Shown: positions 8,067-15,579 of the stretch, piece by piece
How positions within the stretch are numbered: the first letter of the stretch is position 1
Layout of the letters: each line of letters begins with the position of its first letter
Origin: Pseudomonadota bacterium
Lineage (GTDB): Bacteria > Bdellovibrionota > UBA1018 > CAIMNF01
Length of the DNA stretch: 39,230 bases
NCBI GenBank assembly: GCA_027491115.1
Contig: JAIXWV010000010.1
Coordinates: 1 to 39,230, forward strand
Direction of reading: 5' to 3'
The notes under the pieces: model-generated
Database searches by the model: none
Told to the model about the DNA's origin: nothing
Seen by the model: only the letters and a program-made list of their open reading frames with translations
Translations under genes and position numbers: made by a program

Positions 8067-8453
8067 ATGAAAAAGTTCATCGTCTCGTCGCTTACCTTAC
8101 TCCTTTCATCCCAGTCAGCTCTCGCAAGCGATTACAATGAGGTGTGTTTGAATCGATACCGCGACGCCACCTACATGCTCATCGATGCGGCCAGGTCTTT
8201 CAATTCGGGAGATATCGGTTCTGCCCAGATGCTTGCCGAGTTTTCGCTGATCGAATCTCAGATTGGTGCGAAGCGACTCATTTGTGCCTTAGAAGAATCG
8301 TCGATTAAGGATTGCGTTCGCCTTTACAAAAAGCAGTACAAGAAAATCCGCGATGAAATCGATCTGGTTGCCATCGGAGGCGGAAATCAGACCAAAATCA
8401 GGGTCGGCCTGGTAGAGGCCGGGCTTGGTTTGGCCGATCTTCGGTGCCAGTGA
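8067..8453 (+). CDS. Small exported protein of unknown function
   Basis: A 128-residue protein with a clean signal peptide (MKKF, hydrophobic core, cleavage at about ALA-SD near residue 21). The mature part is about 107 residues, mostly helical, with four cysteines able to form two disulfides. I do not recognise a family. It has its own promoter and a good Shine-Dalgarno (GGAG, 8-base spacing). The glutaredoxin gene follows after 10 bases, and its ribosome site overlaps this stop codon, so the two are co-transcribed. A periplasmic role linked to thiol chemistry is possible, but that rests on context only. Confidence 0.7.
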   Translation: MKKFIVSSLTLLLSSQSALASDYNEVCLNRYRDATYMLIDAARSFNSGDIGSAQMLAEFSLIESQIGAKRLICALEESSIKDCVRLYKKQYKKIRDEIDLVAIGGGNQTKIRVGLVEAGLGLADLRCQ

Positions 8454-8463
8454 GGGTTTCGCT

Positions 8464-8832
8464 ATGATGACCTTGGTTCGAAAGATTCTAGGTGCCTTGA
8501 TTCTTTTTCTCGACCGGGTCTTTGTTCCGGTAGTCAAAGTGCAGAGGTCTCCCGCGGACCAAGCCCGCGTCGATGCGAAGCTCGCCACTTGGACTTTGTA
8601 CCACCTCGAGGCGTGCCCCTTCTGTGTGAAAGTTCGCCGCGAGATGAAGCGCTTGGCGGTCACCATCCCGATGAAAGAGATCAATGCGGATCCCCGCCAC
8701 CATGAGGAGCTCATGGCAGGAGGCAAGATGGATCAGGTGCCTTGTTTGCGTTACTTTGACGACTCCGGAACCGAGCATTGGATGTACGAGTCCGATGACA
8801 TCAACGCGTTTTTTGCCAAGCTGGGAGTGTAG
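8464..8832 (+). CDS. Membrane-anchored glutaredoxin
   Basis: A 122-residue glutaredoxin-fold protein. Residues about 4-25 are hydrophobic and form a probable N-terminal anchor or uncleaved signal. The thioredoxin-like domain follows, with the CPFC active site (C51, C54), the cis-proline in QVPCL, and the C-terminal MYES-D-I region that closes the glutathione site. The start is ATG 8464 (or 8467), with GAGG 8 bases upstream overlapping the previous stop. It would reduce disulfides or deglutathionylate proteins. Which side of the membrane it faces is not clear, since positive charges flank both ends of the span. Its last 82 bases overlap the end of the convergent desaturase gene. Confidence 0.85.
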   Translation: MMTLVRKILGALILFLDRVFVPVVKVQRSPADQARVDAKLATWTLYHLEACPFCVKVRREMKRLAVTIPMKEINADPRHHEELMAGGKMDQVPCLRYFDDSGTEHWMYESDDINAFFAKLGV

Positions 8833-9833
8833 TACTTCTCCATGAATTCGGCCCGATCGTCGCGGTACGAAGACACGATTCCGAACTTCGACCAAAGGCG
8901 GATGATCTCAAAAGCTCCGTCAAACTGATAAGGAAGGAATCCTGAGCGGGCTGAGCTCGCATAGAGGTGGTGGTTGTTGTGCCACTCGCCTGCGACGTAA
9001 CCCGGCCAGATCTGGTTCACCGACTGGTCCTTGCGGTTGAAGTCGATTCCGTCCTGGCGTCGGTCCTTGCCTCGACCGTGACCGTCGTAGTTGAAGGTGC
9101 GGACTCCGAAGGCCCAAACTCCGGCCATTCCGAAAATCGCGACCGCCAAGGGAAGCCCACCGATCCAGTAGAAGAACGCGAAGTTCCCAGCCCAGTTGAG
9201 CAGGTAGTGGGCCACTGTCCGGGCCGGATGCGCAACACTGCCCCAGCGCAGGTACTGCGCATAGGTGTTCGGTTTCACTCCGGTGTGTTCGACCATCCGG
9301 ACGACTCTGCCGTAATCCATCTCCGAAAGGTTTCTTGCGATGGACTGATGATTCGCATCCGACAAAAAGCAATACAGCCATCCGCCATTCACATTGTACG
9401 GATCCCAAGCTTGCTCGGAGTACTTGTGGTGCACATGGTGCGAGACCACATAAATCTCTTCGGGGATCACCTTGATCACCAGATTCCGAGCAATTTGAAG
9501 CCAAAAGCGATTGCTGAACTTGAAAGCGCGGTGGGTCCCATACCGATGCAAGTAAATCGTTCCGTGGGTTCCCATCAGGACCATGCTGTACACGAGTCCG
9601 ATCGCAAACAGCTTCCAGGAAAAGAATTTCAGGAAGAACAGAAAGAACACCGGCACAAAGCAGAAGGTCATGAACCAACCGAAGGCGGTCAACCAGTTCC
9701 GACGGTCTTGGAACGGGTTCATCCGGAAGAGGAATTCACGCCAAAGTTGTTTGGAGTTCGGTCGGGTGAATCCACCCTGATCGTTCGTAAACCCGTAGTG
9801 CGGTCGATCCAATACCGATTGTAAAAAACACAT
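8751..9833 (-). CDS. Membrane fatty-acid (acyl-CoA type) desaturase
   Basis: A 360-residue integral-membrane di-iron desaturase. The three histidine boxes are HRYGTH (96-101), HHVHH (132-136) and HNNHH (285-289, preceded by EW), as in delta-9 acyl-CoA/acyl-lipid desaturases. Hydrophobic spans lie before the first box and between the second and third. It introduces a double bond into fatty acyl chains, using oxygen and an electron donor, and adjusts membrane fluidity. Start ATG 9833 has AGGGGAG about 9 bases upstream. The C terminus runs roughly 20 residues past the last conserved part (about RDDRAEFMEKYY). Those codons are antisense to the conserved end of the glutaredoxin gene, so the tail is probably not under strong constraint. 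Confidence 0.93.
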   Translation of the reverse strand: MCFLQSVLDRPHYGFTNDQGGFTRPNSKQLWREFLFRMNPFQDRRNWLTAFGWFMTFCFVPVFFLFFLKFFSWKLFAIGLVYSMVLMGTHGTIYLHRYGTHRAFKFSNRFWLQIARNLVIKVIPEEIYVVSHHVHHKYSEQAWDPYNVNGGWLYCFLSDANHQSIARNLSEMDYGRVVRMVEHTGVKPNTYAQYLRWGSVAHPARTVAHYLLNWAGNFAFFYWIGGLPLAVAIFGMAGVWAFGVRTFNYDGHGRGKDRRQDGIDFNRKDQSVNQIWPGYVAGEWHNNHHLYASSARSGFLPYQFDGAFEIIRLWSKFGIVSSYRDDRAEFMEKYYTPSLAKNALMSSDSYIQCSVPESSK

Positions 9834-9925
9834 TTCCCATTTCTCCCCTTAAAGTTCCAAAGGAGTGTACGGGAGGAGTGCCTGATTCCCTATCAAAAAG
9901 TAGGGTTTGTCATAATTGACACAGA

Positions 9926-9954
9926 TTGGAGGAACCCCCGAGATCATCTATTCT
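9926..9954 (+). promoter_or_regulatory. Candidate promoter for the 9961 gene
   Basis: TTGGAG (9926-9931), 17 bases, TATTCT (9949-9954), ending 6 bases before the ATG. This predicts a leaderless mRNA, which fits the absence of a properly spaced Shine-Dalgarno site. A perfect TTGACA at 9916-9921 is also present but has no -10 at a usable distance. Confidence 0.4.
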
Positions 9955-9960
9955 AATGGA

Positions 9961-10848
9961 ATGGTCCGGGCTTTCCCCCTTCTGGTGTCGTTGACGTTGC
10001 TCCTGGTTGCGATTTCTCCCGGCCGGGCCTGGGACGATGAGCCCGTGGTGCGCGACAAGTCCGCGGTCTGGGCGAAATTGTCCGAGCGTTTTCCTCCGGA
10101 ACGGTATCCCGATCTCACCCGTATGATGAAGGTGTTGCGGGAGGTGGAGGAGAAAAAAATCCGGTATAGCCAAGGCAATCGGGGAACCGGGTCCAATCTC
10201 GATTGCACCAAGGCGATCGAGACAGTTTTCAATCAGGCCTTTGATCTCGAGCTCGAGAGAGACCTGGTCCGCGAAAAAAAGGGCTCCTTCACCACGGCAC
10301 TCCTCACGCGCTATTTCCAATCTCCCTCAGCGTTTCCGACCCTGAATCGGGAGTTCGAAGTGATCCCTAAGGCCAAGCTAAAATCCCCAATCAGGCTGAC
10401 CCCGTCTCATCACGGGTCTGAAATCCCCGTTCATCATTATTTCGAGGTGCTTCCGGGCTCGGTCTGTTTCTACAACAAAAAAGGAGTGGGGCACGCTTTT
10501 GTGGTCGTTGACCCTGAACAGTGTATCGGCTTTGATGTCAGCAGCGATCATATGGGAGTCTCGCGCTATCGCGAAGAGTCCGGAGGAAAGCTCGAGTCCG
10601 ATGCCTCAGAGCTGATCACCTTGTCAGGTTGTGAGAACGGGAAAGTGTGGGATTTCAATCTTGCTCCGGGCGCGACCAAAAACCACCCCTTGTCCGGCTG
10701 CATGAATCATCGGAAGGTGGCGTTGGAACAAAAGCTCACGCCTGTTCCGGAAGCCGGAGCCATCTGCAACGTTCCCGGAAGAGCGCTTCCCGCATCGACC
10801 GACTCTTGGATCAAGGAAACTCTCCGCAGTTCAGGGCGCGGAATTTGA
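9961..10848 (+). CDS. Exported protein, possible papain-like/NlpC-like fold
   Basis: A 295-residue protein with a signal peptide (MVRAFPLL, long Leu/Val core, cleavage at about GRA-WD, residue 23). I do not recognise a family. Two segments recall papain-like cysteine enzymes such as NlpC/P60 or CHAP: SNLDCTKAIETVF at the start of a helix, and, about 100 residues later, GVGHAFVVVDPEQC, a histidine on a beta-strand. If real, these would be a Cys/His pair acting on cell wall or protein in the periplasm; this is inference only. Several other cysteines lie near the C terminus. The in-frame upstream TTG at 9916 is rejected as the start because the signal peptide begins at ATG 9961. Its end overlaps the convergent gene by 18 bases. 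Confidence 0.65.
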   Translation: MVRAFPLLVSLTLLLVAISPGRAWDDEPVVRDKSAVWAKLSERFPPERYPDLTRMMKVLREVEEKKIRYSQGNRGTGSNLDCTKAIETVFNQAFDLELERDLVREKKGSFTTALLTRYFQSPSAFPTLNREFEVIPKAKLKSPIRLTPSHHGSEIPVHHYFEVLPGSVCFYNKKGVGHAFVVVDPEQCIGFDVSSDHMGVSRYREESGGKLESDASELITLSGCENGKVWDFNLAPGATKNHPLSGCMNHRKVALEQKLTPVPEAGAICNVPGRALPASTDSWIKETLRSSGRGI

Positions 10849-11454
10849 GCGGTTTCCGCCCCGGATCAGATACCGGTCCACGGTGCGGCCCTCCTGGTCG
10901 ATTTCGTGAATCACCCGGTCGCCTCCCTCGAACTCCTCGGTTCTTGAGACAATGACCCCCGAGACATCCTGGTGCACATAGAGCATCGAGGTATTCCGAA
11001 AGCGCCACTTCAATGCCTGGGTGAAGCCGTTGTCATGAAAAGTTCGGCTGATCTCTTCGCCTTTTTCGCGCTCGAGCTTTTCAGCAACGATCAGGCCACG
11101 TTTGTCGTATTCGCGGAATACTTGGTGGCCGCTAGCGATCTTCTCCACGGTGTACAGGGTTCCGTTCGGGCTTTGGTGCTGGCTCAGAACTTCACCCTTC
11201 ACGGGAATCTCTTTCAGTAGCGCGGCCAGGTAGCGTTCGAGCTCGGGCTTCAGCAAGCGGGGCGCATCCGAGCCGAGCTTGGACCCTTTCGGGACCGGGC
11301 TGACCGAAGCCACCGGAGTGGGGCTGGGTGAGGGTATAGAAGGCTCGCGGAGGGTTTCTTTGGAAGTCTCTCCTCGCTTCGAATTCTCATTCAGGATGAG
11401 CAGGGTCACTGAGCCGAAAATCCCCAACATCAAAATTGCAAAGAAGCGGTTCAT
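10831..11454 (-). CDS. Membrane-anchored periplasmic protein with Pro/Ser linker
   Basis: A 207-residue protein. Residues about 2-21 form a hydrophobic signal anchor. A Pro/Ser/Thr/Val linker (SPSPTPVASVSPVP) follows at about 41-57, then a globular domain of about 145 residues rich in beta-turn elements (RTFHDNGF, EYDKRGLIV, EIDQEGRTV). These resemble MORN/toxin_WGR-like 'antisense' beta-hairpins, but I do not assign a family. The ATG at 11454 is preferred over GTG 11460; an AGG lies 6 bases upstream. The layout (anchor, flexible linker, domain) suggests a protein that reaches into the periplasm from the inner membrane. It overlaps the convergent exported-protein gene by 18 bases. Confidence 0.65.
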   Translation of the reverse strand: MNRFFAILMLGIFGSVTLLILNENSKRGETSKETLREPSIPSPSPTPVASVSPVPKGSKLGSDAPRLLKPELERYLAALLKEIPVKGEVLSQHQSPNGTLYTVEKIASGHQVFREYDKRGLIVAEKLEREKGEEISRTFHDNGFTQALKWRFRNTSMLYVHQDVSGVIVSRTEEFEGGDRVIHEIDQEGRTVDRYLIRGGNRSNSAP

Positions 11455-11513
11455 GGACACAGCCTAAAGCGAGGGCGGGACTTAGTAAAGGTGTCTCAAG
11501 CAAATCACATTCC

Positions 11514-11529
11514 GTGTCGAGCCCGACAC
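11514..11529. promoter_or_regulatory. Palindrome GTGTCG-N4-CGACAC upstream of the 11538 gene
   Basis: A perfect 6-bp inverted repeat with a 4-base gap, in the 83-base region between the divergent genes at 11454 and 11538. It ends 8 bases before the ATG at 11538. It may be a regulator site or an RNA hairpin near the ribosome site. There is no T-run, so it is not a terminator. Confidence 0.4.
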
Positions 11530-11537
11530 TCTGAAGA

Positions 11538-12965
11538 ATGATCCCCGCCCATCCGATAAAGATAAAGATGGGTTCCGGATTCAAGGCATGGTGCTTTGTG
11601 CTCAGCTTGCTCGGCGCGACCTCCGGTTGCGGCCTCGGGATCGATCCTTTTCCGAATGCCCCTTTTCGCTCCACTGCAAGTTTGTCGGGTTCCGTCTTTT
11701 TTTCCGGCTTCGACCCCTTCGAGGAGCACCTGTATCGGTTGACTGAGGGGCGCATTCGGAAAATCTCCCTCCCGGGTCTCATCGACAAATCCATCGAGAA
11801 CCTGATTGCCTTCAGGGGGGCGTTGTATTTCACGATGATCATCGGAAAGGATCCGAACACGGAACTCTCGATCTACCGGATCTGCCGCTATGGACCCGAT
11901 GGGGACATTCGATTTTTTCCCTTTTCGTTGTCACACCTTCAGAACCTCCGCTACCTGAAGACGATCGGAGATCGACTGGTATTTCTTGCAAATAATTCCG
12001 CCGGGTTCAGCAGGCTTTACCTTTGGGATGGCGAGGGAACGCCGTTCGAGGTTCCCTCGCCCAACCCAGAGGCGCAATCGGATGATCCCCGGGATCCGGT
12101 CCTGTTCGGTGATTGGCTGGTCTACGTGGCATTGGGTGACAATCGAGGAAGCTACGAGGATATGATCCGGGCCTACCACCTGACCACCGGCGAGGTCCTG
12201 AATTTTGCGGGCGATCCTATGAGATATCTTTTTTCGGGAAAGGTATTCTTCCCCTGGGGTGAGTGGCTCTACATGCGGGATGATCACGGCTTGCTGATGC
12301 GTTGGGACGGAGTCGGAACCGCCTTGTCAGAGCTCGGCGGATTCACCAACATCTCGAATCTCATTCCTACTGCCTCCGGCGTCTATTTCGCCGGGCTGAG
12401 GTCGGGATTTCGAAGGCTCCATCGGTTCCCTGTTGGATCGAGCTTCTTCACCGAGCCTGTGACCGAAACGGTTTTGAATGACCATGAAGTGAGTTACATT
12501 TCGCCTCTTTTTTTGGGCCCAGATCGTCTTTACTTTCTTTGCCCGCCTCCTTCGAGGATGGGTGGACCGGATCGGCTTTGCTCCCTTCAGTTGGGTGGCA
12601 TGGTGGTTTCAGAGGTCAGGTCGACTTCAAATCAGGAGCCAGAGCATGGAGATGATCCCCAAGATGCCATGATTCACGCCGGACGAGTGTGCTACACCGC
12701 CCACAACCCAATCAGGATGCGCAAGCTCTACTGCCTCTCCGGCAATACGCCCATCCAGGTCGGAAATACCAATCCGGGAGCGGGCGATGACCCCGCAGGC
12801 CTTCTGTCGACGACCAGCGGGCTGCTTTACGCAGCGGTTCCGCCTGGGTTGGGGGTCGTCGACAAGAAGCTTTATCTCAGCACGGACTTGGTCACCTCGA
12901 ATCCGATTCCTTCAGATGAGGAGTACTGGTACGCACCCACCACTCCTCCCTACTCTTTCCCCTGA
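11538..12965 (+). CDS. Lipoprotein with probable beta-propeller repeats
   Basis: A 475-residue lipoprotein. A signal sequence ends in a lipobox-like LGATSGC, and the lipidated cysteine is about residue 31 from the ATG at 11538. ATG 11568 is an equally plausible start that gives a shorter signal. The mature protein is built of repeated blocks of the type hydrophobic-strand, LYLWDGEG or LMRWDGVG, strand, 'GDRLVFLAN', 'DWLVYVA', 'GKVFFPWGEWLYM'. These are characteristic of ELWKSDGT/hyalin-like or similar beta-propellers. Such proteins usually mediate binding at the cell surface. The exact family is not recognised. It is followed 20 bases later by folE on the same strand. Confidence 0.75.
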   Translation: MIPAHPIKIKMGSGFKAWCFVLSLLGATSGCGLGIDPFPNAPFRSTASLSGSVFFSGFDPFEEHLYRLTEGRIRKISLPGLIDKSIENLIAFRGALYFTMIIGKDPNTELSIYRICRYGPDGDIRFFPFSLSHLQNLRYLKTIGDRLVFLANNSAGFSRLYLWDGEGTPFEVPSPNPEAQSDDPRDPVLFGDWLVYVALGDNRGSYEDMIRAYHLTTGEVLNFAGDPMRYLFSGKVFFPWGEWLYMRDDHGLLMRWDGVGTALSELGGFTNISNLIPTASGVYFAGLRSGFRRLHRFPVGSSFFTEPVTETVLNDHEVSYISPLFLGPDRLYFLCPPPSRMGGPDRLCSLQLGGMVVSEVRSTSNQEPEHGDDPQDAMIHAGRVCYTAHNPIRMRKLYCLSGNTPIQVGNTNPGAGDDPAGLLSTTSGLLYAAVPPGLGVVDKKLYLSTDLVTSNPIPSDEEYWYAPTTPPYSFP

Positions 12966-12973
12966 GGTTCGGG

Positions 12974-12979
12974 TATCGT
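12974..12979 (+). promoter_or_regulatory. Possible -10 element for folE (leaderless start)
   Basis: TATCGT ends 6 bases before the folE ATG and no Shine-Dalgarno sequence is present. No convincing -35 is seen, so this call rests mainly on its similarity in position to other genes in the window. Confidence 0.25.
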
Positions 12980-12985
12980 GGTTGC

Positions 12986-13534
12986 ATGAAACCTTCTGCT
13001 CCCCGTTTGATCGATTGGATTTCCGGAAACGTCACCGAAGACCCGCGCGCGCTCGAGTGGTTCGGGCGGGGAGAGCAGCCGGATCCCGAAGAAGAACTGG
13101 TTTGCGAAAAACGCGTGGTGAAGGCCTACAAGGAGCTGCTCTCGGGTTACACCATCGATGCTTCCAAAATCTTGAAGACCACTCGGAAGGTCGAGCCGGG
13201 CGAGCGGGTCTCCAAGGTGACCGTCTCCGACATCACGTACTATTCCATGTGTGCCCATCACTTCCTGCCTTTCTTCGGCAAGGTGAGCATCGAGTACCTG
13301 CCTGGCGACCGGATCCTGGGTTTGGGTAAGTTCCCGCGCCTCGTGCAAGCCTATGCCCGCCGGTTCCAGATCCAGGAGGATCTCGTCCGCGACATCGCCG
13401 AAGAGGTGATGCGTTCCGGACATGCCCGCGCCGTTCGCGTGATTTCTGACGGGCGCCACATGTGCATGTGCAGTCGCGGGCCTTCCGATGCCAGCGCCAC
13501 CACGCGGACCGAGTACGAAACCGGCACATGGTGA
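12986..13534 (+). CDS. folE: GTP cyclohydrolase I
   Basis: A 182-residue type-I GTP cyclohydrolase. It converts GTP to 7,8-dihydroneopterin triphosphate, the first step of folate and tetrahydropterin synthesis. Seen: the zinc ligands in MCAHHFLPF (C89, H92) and HMCMCSRG (C160), plus the catalytic histidine neighbour H91. GKVSIEYLP, GLGKFPRLVQAYARRFQIQE and the C-terminal block are all in family order. It is somewhat shorter than E. coli FolE (222 residues), mainly at the N terminus. Its end overlaps the next gene by 7 bases, which suggests coupling to the exported cytochrome fusion. No other folate or queuosine genes are nearby. Confidence 0.95.
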   Translation: MKPSAPRLIDWISGNVTEDPRALEWFGRGEQPDPEEELVCEKRVVKAYKELLSGYTIDASKILKTTRKVEPGERVSKVTVSDITYYSMCAHHFLPFFGKVSIEYLPGDRILGLGKFPRLVQAYARRFQIQEDLVRDIAEEVMRSGHARAVRVISDGRHMCMCSRGPSDASATTRTEYETGTW

Positions 13535-14346
13535 TCTGGCTTTTCATTTCGATTTTCGCCCATGCTGAATCGCCTTTCCCTTTGAGCTTCCACGATTCGG
13601 CACTGAAGCAGACCCGGGTCGATTCGAAAGGGACGCTTCCGATGAGCAAGGTGCGCGTTCAGGATCCCTACGAGCTCAAATCGATTGAATTCGAAGGTTA
13701 TGCCCTGACTGATCTTCTTGATCTTGTGTACGGCCCGGGGTGGCGCAAGCTGGCCGACACCCATCAGCTTCGGATGAAGTGCCTCGATGGGTACCGGTTG
13801 AGTGTGCCCTTGGCCCGCATCCTGAAACACCGTGCCCTGGTGGCTGTCCGCCGCACCGATCAGCCCGCCTTCACGCTCCTCAAAAAAGATGTGACCCCCG
13901 CCAAGACCGTTGAACTTGGCCCGGCCTACCTGGTGTGGGAAAACGAGCAGGACCTCGTCATCCGAAGCGAAGGCGATTACGGGTGGCCCTTTCAGTGGGC
14001 CGAGGCCTCAATTGAAAAGCTCGGCGAGGGCGATCCTCTTCCTTTGCCTCCTCGTGGGGCGAGCGCCTCCGCGCTCCGGGGATATTCGCAGTTCAAGGTC
14101 CATTGCTTGAAGTGTCACTCGCTTGCAGGAGTGGGCGGCAAGGTCGGACCCGAGCTCCATTCTCCGCAAAATGTGACCACTTATTGGAGGCCCGGTAAGC
14201 TCGAGGCCTGGATCCTGGATCCGGCTTCATTCCGCACTCCAAACGGAATGCCCCCGATCGCCCCGGCCCATCCGGACCGGATCACTCTGGCTCGTGACAT
14301 CGTCGCATACCTGTCGAGCCTTCCGCCCGCAAAGGAGAAGCGATGA
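13528..14346 (+). CDS. Exported c-type cytochrome fused to a molybdopterin-oxidoreductase-like domain
   Basis: A 272-residue protein. A short signal peptide begins at ATG 13528 (MVIWLFISIFAHA-ES). Residues about 30-150 resemble the SUOX/molybdopterin-binding fold (YELKSIEFEGYALTDLLDLVYG, MKCLDGYRLSVPLARIL) but show no clear cofactor-binding set. A C-terminal monohaem cytochrome c domain carries CLKCH as the CxxCH haem site, with a methionine in NGMPPI as probable axial ligand. It should act in the periplasm in electron transfer. It overlaps folE by 7 bases and the following membrane-protein gene by 4 (ATGA), so the three are probably one transcript. The in-frame upstream region (from 13462) lies inside folE and is rejected. 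Confidence 0.8.
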   Translation: MVIWLFISIFAHAESPFPLSFHDSALKQTRVDSKGTLPMSKVRVQDPYELKSIEFEGYALTDLLDLVYGPGWRKLADTHQLRMKCLDGYRLSVPLARILKHRALVAVRRTDQPAFTLLKKDVTPAKTVELGPAYLVWENEQDLVIRSEGDYGWPFQWAEASIEKLGEGDPLPLPPRGASASALRGYSQFKVHCLKCHSLAGVGGKVGPELHSPQNVTTYWRPGKLEAWILDPASFRTPNGMPPIAPAHPDRITLARDIVAYLSSLPPAKEKR

Positions 14347-15014
14347 ATCCCGGTTTTTTTGAAGCGTTTTACAACAGCCCGATCCAGCACCCGGTTTTGC
14401 TCTGGGCTTCGAACCTGGTGGGTACCTTGCTCGCACTTCTGGCGCTCCGACTCCGGACCGGAGAGGGCGCCACCCGTCTCCGGTGGTTCATTCTTTTTTG
14501 GGCAGGTGTCTCAGCTCTCGATGCTTGGCTCTCGGCTAACCTGGTTTTCGGAATCGGTGCACTGACTGCCCCCTGGAGTTCGATCGTTCCCTTGTTCTTT
14601 GTGTGGATGGGCGACTTCCGCATTTTCCTTTCGATGGAGCTCTTCGGAGCGGGGTTCCCCAATCAAACGGTCAAGCTGCGGTGGTGGAGACCGGTGCTGG
14701 CATGCTGGATCGTTCCGATAGTCGCCGGACTGCTGACCCGGGGAAGGGATTCACGGGTTTTGTTCCTGGTGTATGAGGCGCTCTTTTTGGTGATGATCAC
14801 CGGGTATGGTCGCTTCACGGGCACCACCCAGAATCCGGCAGCCAAAAGAGTACGTAACCTCTCTTGGGTGTTCTATTCCCTATGGGTTTCAGCGGATGTG
14901 GCGATTCTGGTACTGCCCGAAAGCCTGAGGGACTTGGGCTTCGGAATCCGGGTGCTCCCGAACCTCATCTACTACGGCGCGTTCGGCTGGGTCTGTGCCC
15001 GCGTCTCAAAGTGA
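14343..15014 (+). CDS. Multi-span membrane protein of unknown function
   Basis: A 223-residue, strongly hydrophobic protein with about six to seven predicted spans, joined by short Arg/Lys-rich loops (RLRTGEGATRLR, LTRGRDSR, NPAAKRVR) that suggest the cytoplasmic side. The family is not recognised. The start ATG overlaps the cytochrome stop codon (ATGA), and GGAG lies just upstream in the cytochrome gene. The coupling suggests that it anchors, or exchanges electrons with, the exported cytochrome fusion. This is inference from context only; no haem-ligand pattern is obvious. Its last 9 bases overlap the convergent lipoprotein gene. Confidence 0.7.
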   Translation: MNPGFFEAFYNSPIQHPVLLWASNLVGTLLALLALRLRTGEGATRLRWFILFWAGVSALDAWLSANLVFGIGALTAPWSSIVPLFFVWMGDFRIFLSMELFGAGFPNQTVKLRWWRPVLACWIVPIVAGLLTRGRDSRVLFLVYEALFLVMITGYGRFTGTTQNPAAKRVRNLSWVFYSLWVSADVAILVLPESLRDLGFGIRVLPNLIYYGAFGWVCARVSK

Positions 15015-15485
15015 CTCGCACACTTCGATTTTCGGAGTGACGGTGATGTGGTTTTTCAGGTCCGTGATCGAACAATAGTGGGCGGTGGATCCGTTTGTCT
15101 TTTCGTGGACGCACCGGATCCGGAAGGTGAGTGCCGGAGCTCCGTTCGAGTTCCGGATGACTCGCACACGGTATTGCTCACCGGGGGCTTTTTCCAGGCG
15201 CTCGGGCTCGAGTGCGGTGAAGCGGTCGCGGACGGTTTCGAGGTTCCCCAGCGCGCGCTTCAGTGACTCGATGCCTTCTTCGGATGAATAGATGCAGTTC
15301 ATTTTGCCTTCAAAGAGGATCCCGAAGTCTCCGTTTGCATCGTCAGTTCTCAGAGCTTCATAGAGCCGGTACAGAACACCCTTCGGGTTGTAGAGGTATC
15401 CGTACTCCCACAGGCCCGGGTCGCAGGCGGAACCCAGGAACGAAACAACCCATACCATTGCAATTGAAGCCATTTTTGAATTCAT
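15006..15485 (-). CDS. Small lipoprotein of unknown function
   Basis: A 159-residue lipoprotein. The signal sequence starts at ATG 15485 and ends in the lipobox LGSAC (Cys at about residue 21). The mature domain of about 138 residues has four further cysteines (including KMNCIYSS, RIRCVHEK, HYCSI and VCESL) able to form two disulfides. No family is recognised. AAGG lies 8 bases before the start. The frame remains open upstream to 15566, but the signal sequence and ribosome site fix the start at 15485. The gene is divergent from the exported-protein gene at 15580. Confidence 0.7.
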   Translation of the reverse strand: MNSKMASIAMVWVVSFLGSACDPGLWEYGYLYNPKGVLYRLYEALRTDDANGDFGILFEGKMNCIYSSEEGIESLKRALGNLETVRDRFTALEPERLEKAPGEQYRVRVIRNSNGAPALTFRIRCVHEKTNGSTAHYCSITDLKNHITVTPKIEVCESL

Positions 15486-15528
15486 GGTGCGAACCTTATC
15501 CCAGGTGAGGGGAGGATTCAATAAAAGA

Positions 15529-15558
15529 TTGACGCATGGCGCATTCGGGTGGTACGAT
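15529..15558 (+). promoter_or_regulatory. Promoter for the 15580 gene
   Basis: TTGACG (15529-15534), 18 bases, TACGAT (15553-15558). The transcript would begin near 15565, leaving about 15 bases that include AGGA (15569-15572), seven bases before the ATG. Confidence 0.5.
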
Positions 15559-15579
15559 CCCGCCACTCAGGAACAAGAT

